From Streptomyces luomodiensis (GTDB taxonomy: Bacteria; Actinomycetota; Actinomycetes; Streptomycetales; Streptomycetaceae): a stretch of DNA of 64,000 nucleotides. Every line of letters starts with the position of its first letter. Position 1 is the first letter of the stretch. Of this stretch, positions 59,138-64,000 are shown in pieces. Under the pieces are notes generated by a model. The model was not told where the DNA came from. It did not search any database and saw only the letters and a list, made by a program, of their open reading frames with translations. The stretch spans positions 682,001 through 746,000 of the forward strand of contig NZ_CP117522.1 of NCBI RefSeq assembly GCF_031679605.1, read 5' to 3'. Position numbers and translations under genes: made by a program.

Positions 59138-60958
59138 CTACACGGCGGGCGCCACCGGCGACAGCTGGGCGTCGCGCCGTACCAGTGCTGCGTAGCGTCC
59201 GTCCTTCGCCAGCAGCTCCTCGTGGGTGCCGCGCTCGGCGACGCGGCCGCCGTCGAGGACCACGATCTGGTCGGCGTCGCGCACGGTGGACAGCCGGTGG
59301 GCGATGGTGATCGTGGTGCGGCCGGCCGAGAGCGCGTCGATGGCCTGCTGAACGGCCTGTTCGGTGCGGGTGTCCAGGGCGCTGGTGGCCTCGTCGAGGA
59401 TGAGGACGGGCGGGTCGCGCAGAATCGTGCGGGCGATGGCCAGACGCTGCTTCTCGCCGCCGGAGAAGCGGTAGCCGCGCTCTCCGACGAGCGTGTCGTA
59501 GCCGTCCGGGAGGGAGGCGATGTGGTCGTGGATCTGGGCGGCCTCGGCCGCCGCCACGATCTCCTCGTCGGTGGCGTCGGGCTTGGCGAAGCGCAGGTTC
59601 TCGGCGACCGAGGCGTGGAAGAGATAGGTCTCCTGGGAGACGACGCCGACGGCCCGGGAGAGGGTGTCGAAGTCGAGGTCGCGGACGTCCACCCCGTCGA
59701 TCAGCACCCGGCCGCCGGTCACGTCGTAGAGCCGTGGCACCAGATAGCTGAGGGTCGTCTTGCCGGAACCGGTCGGTCCGACGACGGCCAGGCTGCCGCC
59801 CGCGGGAACGGTCAGCTCGATGCCGCGCAAGGTGCCCTTCGACGTACCGGGGTTCTCGCTGTCGTAGTCGAAGTCGACGCCGTCGAAGCGGACTTCGCCG
59901 CGCACCCGCTCCAGCCGCACCGGTTCGGCGGGCTCGGCGATGTCGATCGGCAGGTCGAGGTATTCGAAGATGCGGGCGAAGAGGGCGAGGGAGGTCTGCA
60001 TCTGCACACCCGTGGACAGCAGGCTCACGGTGGGGCGGAGCAGCCCCTGCTGGAGCGAGACGAAGGCGACGAGCGTGCCGATGGAGACGGCCGGACCGCC
60101 GGCCTGGAGGGCGATTCCCGCGGCCCAGTAGATCAGCGCGGGCATCGCCGCCATGACGACGCCGATGGTGGACATCCGCCAGCGGCCGGCCATGTTGGAG
60201 CGCACTTCCAGGCCCACGAGGCGCTCGGACTCCTGGGCGAACTGCTGGGTGAGCGACGCCGACCGGCCCATCGTGCGGCCGAGCAGGATGCCGCTCACCG
60301 AGAGGGACTCGGTGACCATCGCGGACATGGCCGCCATCTGCTTCTGGCGCTGTGAGGTGATCTTCTTGCGCTCGGTGCCGACGCGACGGCTGATCCAGAC
60401 GAACAGCGGCAGCAGGAGCAGCGAGACGACGGTCAGCCGCCAGTCGAGCGCGAGCATCGCCACGACGGTGGCGACCACGCTGGTGAGGTTGGAGACCAGC
60501 GAGGTCGCCGTGGAGGTCACGGTGGCCTGCATACCGCCGATGTCATTGGCGATCCGGGACTGCACCTCGCCGGTGCGGGTGCGGGTGAAGAAGGCGAGCG
60601 GCATGCGCTGCAGCCGGTCGTAGACGGCGGTGCGCAGATCGTGCATGACCCGCTGGCCGACGGTGGTGGAGATCAGGGTCTGCACAACGCCGAAGACGCT
60701 GTTGACGACCGCCGCGGCGATCATGCCGAGGGCGAGCAGGGTGAGCAGACCGGTGCGGCCGTCGGGGATGGCGGTGTCGAGGATCTCCCGGAGCAGGAAC
60801 GGCGAGGCGACCGAGACCAGCGCGGAGGCGGCGACCAGCAGGCCGACCAGGGCGAGGCGGCCGCGGTAGGGACGGAAGAGGCGGAGGATGCGCCGCACTT
60901 GGGCGGGCTGCTCGGACTCCCGGGCGGACGGGGTCCATGACGGGGTGTCGGGGTGCAT
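59138..60958 (-). CDS. ABC exporter half-transporter (TM domain fused to ATPase)
   Basis: 606-aa type IV (MsbA/LmrA-like) exporter. Six membrane helices (about 30-330) precede the NBD with Walker A GPTGSGKTT, Q-loop VVSQETYLF, signature FSGGEKQRLAIA, Walker B VLILDEATSALD and H-loop IAHRLST, all intact, so it can act as a homodimer. AAGGAG precedes ATG 60956-60958. It is divergent from a MarR regulator with two interlocking inverted repeats between, suggesting a drug-inducible efflux pump. Confidence 0.92.
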   Translation of the reverse strand: MHPDTPSWTPSARESEQPAQVRRILRLFRPYRGRLALVGLLVAASALVSVASPFLLREILDTAIPDGRTGLLTLLALGMIAAAVVNSVFGVVQTLISTTVGQRVMHDLRTAVYDRLQRMPLAFFTRTRTGEVQSRIANDIGGMQATVTSTATSLVSNLTSVVATVVAMLALDWRLTVVSLLLLPLFVWISRRVGTERKKITSQRQKQMAAMSAMVTESLSVSGILLGRTMGRSASLTQQFAQESERLVGLEVRSNMAGRWRMSTIGVVMAAMPALIYWAAGIALQAGGPAVSIGTLVAFVSLQQGLLRPTVSLLSTGVQMQTSLALFARIFEYLDLPIDIAEPAEPVRLERVRGEVRFDGVDFDYDSENPGTSKGTLRGIELTVPAGGSLAVVGPTGSGKTTLSYLVPRLYDVTGGRVLIDGVDVRDLDFDTLSRAVGVVSQETYLFHASVAENLRFAKPDATDEEIVAAAEAAQIHDHIASLPDGYDTLVGERGYRFSGGEKQRLAIARTILRDPPVLILDEATSALDTRTEQAVQQAIDALSAGRTTITIAHRLSTVRDADQIVVLDGGRVAERGTHEELLAKDGRYAALVRRDAQLSPVAPAV

Positions 60959-61035
60959 GGGCTCCTTCTGGAGGCAGGGAGGCCGCCATGGGTGACGGCA
61001 TGGTGGAGCCGTGGACGCGGCGGCGCGGACTTTCG

Positions 61036-61069
61036 GAGCATAGCTCATTGTTACCTATGCTCACAATGA
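61036..61069. promoter_or_regulatory. Two interlocking inverted repeats, probable MarR operator
   Basis: GAGCATAG (61036-61043) mirrors CTATGCTC (61055-61062), and TCATTGT (61045-61051) mirrors ACAATGA (61063-61069); both have 11-bp spacers and overlap each other by half. The element sits between the divergent ABC exporter (start 60958) and MarR (start 61094) genes. Size and symmetry fit two MarR dimers bound side by side. Confidence 0.72.
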
Positions 61070-61093
61070 ACCAGGTCCTGATAAGCTGCGATC

Positions 61094-61534
61094 ATGTCCA
61101 CCCCCGAGACCTCCGGCCTCCTCGCGGAGCGGCTGCTGCACCTGACCCGCAGACTGCACCGCGCCCAGAAGCGCCATATGGAGCCGCTGGGCATCACCCC
61201 CGCCCAGTCCCGCCTGCTGCGCACCGTCGCCCACGGCGACCAGCCGCCGCGGATGGCGGACCTGGCGCGGCGCCTCGAGGTGGTCCCGCGCGCCGTGACG
61301 ACGCTGGTGGACGCCCTGGAGGCGCATGGCTCGGTGCGCCGCGTACCGGATCCGTCCAACCGCCGGGTGGTGCGCGTCGAGCTCACCGACACCGGGCGTG
61401 CCACGCTGCGCGCACTGCGCGAGGCACGCCGCTCCGCCGCGGAGGACATCCTGGCACCGCTCAGCGAGCGGCAGCGCGAGGCGCTGGGTGAGCTGCTGGA
61501 CGCCCTGTCCGGGGCCCCGGACCACCGCTGCTGA
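61094..61534 (+). CDS. MarR family regulator
   Basis: 146-aa winged-helix repressor. The DNA-binding core (about 45-105) reads GITPAQSRLLRTVAHGDQ, MADLARRLEVVPRAVTTLVDALEAHGSVRRVPDPSNRRVVRVELT with the wing DPSNRR. N- and C-terminal helices form the dimer interface. It has no strong ribosome binding site. It is divergent from the ABC exporter and, by position, its repressor through the interlocking repeats at 61036-61069. The ligand is probably a toxic small molecule. Confidence 0.92.
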   Translation: MSTPETSGLLAERLLHLTRRLHRAQKRHMEPLGITPAQSRLLRTVAHGDQPPRMADLARRLEVVPRAVTTLVDALEAHGSVRRVPDPSNRRVVRVELTDTGRATLRALREARRSAAEDILAPLSERQREALGELLDALSGAPDHRC

Positions 61535-61549
61535 GGTGCCGTGCCGCGC

Positions 61550-62290
61550 TCAGGCGGCCAGATGCGCCTTGTCCCCCATGACCACCACCGGGTGCAGCTT
61601 GGGGTCGAGGTTCTTCAGCAGATACTCCATACCGGACTTGGAGAGGCTGACGCAGGCCGAGGTGCCGCTGCCGTGATCCCTGTGCAGCCAGATGCTGCCG
61701 CCCTTGCTCTGCCCCTCGGGCCGGGTCGGATCGAGCGGTGAGGTGCCCTTGACGCGGTTGTAGTCGATGGCGATGACGTAGTCGAAGTCGGTCCAGTGGG
61801 ACTTGGGCCAGTAGTGGGGCGCCGCGAAGGAGCCGGAGGAGGTGTACGGCAGCCGGGCGCCGGGGTCGGGCAGCACACCGCCCGCGTCGCTGAGCGTGTA
61901 GACGCCGACCGGGCTGCGCTTGTCGCCCTCATGATGGTTCGTCGTCCAGCCGCGCTTGCCGTTGTGCGCCGTCCAACTGCGGGTCCGCTGCCATGCCGTG
62001 CCCTCCTTGGTGTAGAGGACCACGGTCGCGTCCGCCGAGTTCACCCCTTTGCCGTAGACCGCCACGACCTGACGGGACTGGTCCGGGATGCGGGACTGGA
62101 GCCGGTCTCCCACCTCCGGGATACGCGTGGGATCCGGTGTGGACGCCCCACCGCGCAGCGCTTGTTTGCCCTGGTCTCCGCCCTTGTCTCCGCCGCTGTT
62201 CCCGCCGCCGTCGCCGCAGGCCGAGAGGAGGACGAGGGCAGCGGCGGCCGCGGCCGCCGCGCGCATGGGCATCGTGCCGGAGATTCGCAT
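61550..62290 (-). CDS. L,D-transpeptidase-like lipoprotein (YkuD family)
   Basis: 246-aa exported lipoprotein. The signal ends in lipobox LSAC (Cys25), followed by a Gly/Lys/Asp-rich linker. The catalytic domain contains KRSPVGVYTLSDAGG, SIWLHRDHGSGTSACVSLSKSG with the catalytic Cys and upstream His, a YkuD-type active site (HxxxxxxxSxxCVxL). Such proteins cross-link or modify peptidoglycan, or act as secreted peptidase-like proteins. ATG 62288-62290 follows GGGGA. It is convergent with the MarR gene, 15 bp apart. Confidence 0.87.
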   Translation of the reverse strand: MRISGTMPMRAAAAAAAALVLLSACGDGGGNSGGDKGGDQGKQALRGGASTPDPTRIPEVGDRLQSRIPDQSRQVVAVYGKGVNSADATVVLYTKEGTAWQRTRSWTAHNGKRGWTTNHHEGDKRSPVGVYTLSDAGGVLPDPGARLPYTSSGSFAAPHYWPKSHWTDFDYVIAIDYNRVKGTSPLDPTRPEGQSKGGSIWLHRDHGSGTSACVSLSKSGMEYLLKNLDPKLHPVVVMGDKAHLAA

Positions 62291-62441
62291 GTCCCCATGG
62301 TCCCACCTGCGGAGAACAGCGCCGCGCGCGGATTGGCGTGTTCCGGCCGCTCCCCGGAAAACCAGTTGAATTCCACGCCGTGGGAACGTCAACCTTTCAC
62401 GTCTCCTCCCGGCCCTCCACCGCCCCCGACCTTGGGACGTC

Positions 62442-64000
62442 ATGCACATTCGCGATCTTCCGTATCCCGACCCCGGCCGCCCCGACGTACGGTCAGGTCC
62501 GCGGTTACTCCTCTGGCTGGGCAGGAACCAGCTGGGCGGGCAGTGCAAGGCGGCCCTCTGGGGTCTGGTGCACATGGCGGCACTGGTGTCCTTCCCCATC
62601 GCCATCGGCTTCGGTGTGCAGGCGGTCGTAGACCGCTCCGGCGCCCGGCTGGCGATGGCCGGAGCGCTGATGGGGGGACTCACCGTGCTCACCGCGCTGG
62701 GGGACGTCATGCTGCACCGCGCGGCGGTCACCAACTGGATCACGGCGGCGGCGCGGCTCCAGCAGCTGCTGGCCCGCAAGGCGGTGGAGCTGGGTTCCGC
62801 CCTCACCCGGAAGGTGGCGGCGGGCGAGGTCGTCGCCGTCTCCACGGGCGATGTCGAGAAGATCGGCTGGTTTGTGGAGGCCCTGTCCCGGTTCACGGCG
62901 GCCGCGATCACCACCGTCGCGCTCTGCGTGGCCCTGGTGCTCTACCAGCCGGCGCTGGGAGTGGTGGTGGCGGTCGGTGTGCCCGCGCTGGCGCTGGCCG
63001 TGCTGCCGCTGCTGCCACGTGCGACGCGCCGGGCCGACGAGCAGCGGGAGAAGGCGGGCCGGGCGACCGAGCTGGCCTCGGACACCGTGGCCGGGCTGCG
63101 GGTGCTGCGGGGCATCGGCGGGGAGGAACTGTTCCTGCGCCGCTACCGGAAGGCCTCGCAGGAGGTGCGGAGCGCGGCGGTGCGCAGCGCGCGGATGTGG
63201 GCGCTGATCGCGGCCGTGCAGGTCGCGCTGCCGGGGCTGCTGCTGATCGGCGTCGTCTGGTACGGGGCGGCGCTGGCCCGCGACGGCCGGATCGAGGTGG
63301 GCGAGCTCGTCACCGTATACAGCGCGGTGACCTTTCTGCTCTTCCCGCTGCGGCACTTCGAGGAGATCGCCATGGCGTACTCCTTCTCCCGGCCCTCCGC
63401 GCGGCGCGCGGCCCGGGTGCTGGCGCTGCGGCGCTCCGCCCCGGAGGGCGGGGCCGCGGCCGCCGGGCACGGGGACGAGCGCCGCGCGGAGCGGGCTGAC
63501 GCCGCACCGCTCGGCGGGAATCTGTACGACCCGGCGAGCGGGCTGCTGGCGCCCAGCGGACTGCTGACCGCGGTGGTGTGCGGTGACCCGGACGCGGCGG
63601 GGCGACTGGCGGACCGGCTCGGAGGCCATTCCGCGCAGGAGGGCACGAACGGCACGGACGACCCGGACCGTGCCGCGGCACCGTCGGCGCTGCTGGGCGG
63701 GGTCGCCCTGGACGAGGTGGCGCTGGCCACGGCGCGCGCCGCGGTGCTGGTACAGGACAAGGACCCGGTGCTGTTGTCGGGAACGCTCGCCGAGCTCCTG
63801 GATGTGCCCAGGTCCGGTGAGGTCTCGGCACAAAAGGCGCTCGAGGCGGCCCAGTGCGGCGATGTGCTGGACGCGCTGGCCCAGGCGTCGGCGGCGGAGT
63901 CGGGCGACGCCGACCCCATGCGCACCCGGATCACCGAGCGCGGCCGCTCGCTGTCGGGTGGCCAGCGGCAGCGGCTGGCACTGGCCCGCTCGCTGGTGAC
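62442..64000 (+). CDS. ABC exporter with degenerate ATP site (3' end outside window)
   Basis: At least 519 residues of an ABC_membrane-NBD half-transporter. Six hydrophobic segments (about 25-310) include the coupling loop VSTGDVEKIGWFVEAL. In the NBD the Walker A position reads TAVVCGDPDAAGRLADRLGG, lacking the GxGKS/T lysine, while the signature SGGQRQRLALARSLV is intact. This makes it the non-canonical half of a heterodimer; the partner with a normal site is expected just beyond base 64000. Starts at ATG 62442; no strong ribosome binding site. Divergent from the L,D-transpeptidase gene. Confidence 0.88.
   Translation, partial: MHIRDLPYPDPGRPDVRSGPRLLLWLGRNQLGGQCKAALWGLVHMAALVSFPIAIGFGVQAVVDRSGARLAMAGALMGGLTVLTALGDVMLHRAAVTNWITAAARLQQLLARKAVELGSALTRKVAAGEVVAVSTGDVEKIGWFVEALSRFTAAAITTVALCVALVLYQPALGVVVAVGVPALALAVLPLLPRATRRADEQREKAGRATELASDTVAGLRVLRGIGGEELFLRRYRKASQEVRSAAVRSARMWALIAAVQVALPGLLLIGVVWYGAALARDGRIEVGELVTVYSAVTFLLFPLRHFEEIAMAYSFSRPSARRAARVLALRRSAPEGGAAAAGHGDERRAERADAAPLGGNLYDPASGLLAPSGLLTAVVCGDPDAAGRLADRLGGHSAQEGTNGTDDPDRAAAPSALLGGVALDEVALATARAAVLVQDKDPVLLSGTLAELLDVPRSGEVSAQKALEAAQCGDVLDALAQASAAESGDADPMRTRITERGRSLSGGQRQRLALARSLV

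Overview
The window is high-GC actinomycete DNA, most likely Streptomyces. The support is near-universal G/C at third codon positions, many GTG starts, ATGA and GTGA translational overlaps, a DasR-type dre site, a CebR-type box and Cys-Arg-terminated sulfur leader peptides. No tRNA, rRNA, CRISPR array, integrase or transposase was seen. About 55 protein genes, three leader peptides and three gene remnants can be supported. All functions are read from sequence motifs and remembered families; no database search was run.

Layout, left half. 310-2142 is asparagine synthase, with structured leader DNA and a perfect 23-bp hairpin terminator. 2221-5503 is a TetR gene divergent from a flavin/iron redox operon (PPOX flavoprotein, phthalate-dioxygenase-reductase-like protein, siderophore-interacting protein). 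6212-10613 is a GntR / ADP-ribosylglycohydrolase / NCS1 permease / PfkB kinase operon with the gene content of E. coli yegTUVW. 10808-17409 holds single regulators and enzymes (alpha/beta hydrolase, WYL, TSUP, AraC, PfpI, Gfo/Idh) and a dead dehydrogenase tail. 17594-22123 is a TetR gene divergent from a paoABC-type molybdenum aldehyde oxidoreductase, with two palindromic operators between them. 22510-24207 holds a ferritin-like protein and two lipoproteins.

Middle. 24406-38424 is largely a sulfur-acquisition island. It has three Cys-containing leader peptides (24406, 28498, 32762), a YeeE/YedE-type sulfur-compound transporter, a double-GNAT protein whose N-terminus looks like a leftover of an NtaA/DszA-type monooxygenase, an MFS exporter, an LLM oxidoreductase, a CynX-like MFS remnant and a dpp-type peptide/sulfur ABC importer with fused ATPases. 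Inside it sits a secreted Cip1-like protein under a CebR box. 38491-41800 carries an epoxide-hydrolase-like protein, an MFS pump, an internally deleted hydrolase and a small AA10 LPMO below a dre site. 42308-44833 is a STAND (NB-ARC/TPR) protein with C-terminal membrane segments.

Right. 44955-53609 is the most interesting segment: one tightly coupled minus-strand operon. It combines a GriI/GriH pair (3-amino-4-hydroxybenzoate from aspartate semialdehyde and DHAP) with two ACPs, a ketosynthase, a short chain-length-factor-like protein, two ANL ligases, a Cys-rich ATC-hydrolase-like protein and an NAD(P)-dependent reductase/epimerase. Divergent from it are a flavodoxin-like protein, an MFS exporter and a LysR regulator. 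This reads as a small aromatic-starter type II PKS natural-product locus. 57058-64000 holds a two-component system, an ABC exporter divergent from its MarR regulator over two interlocking inverted repeats, an L,D-transpeptidase lipoprotein and a partial ABC exporter with a degenerate nucleotide-binding site.
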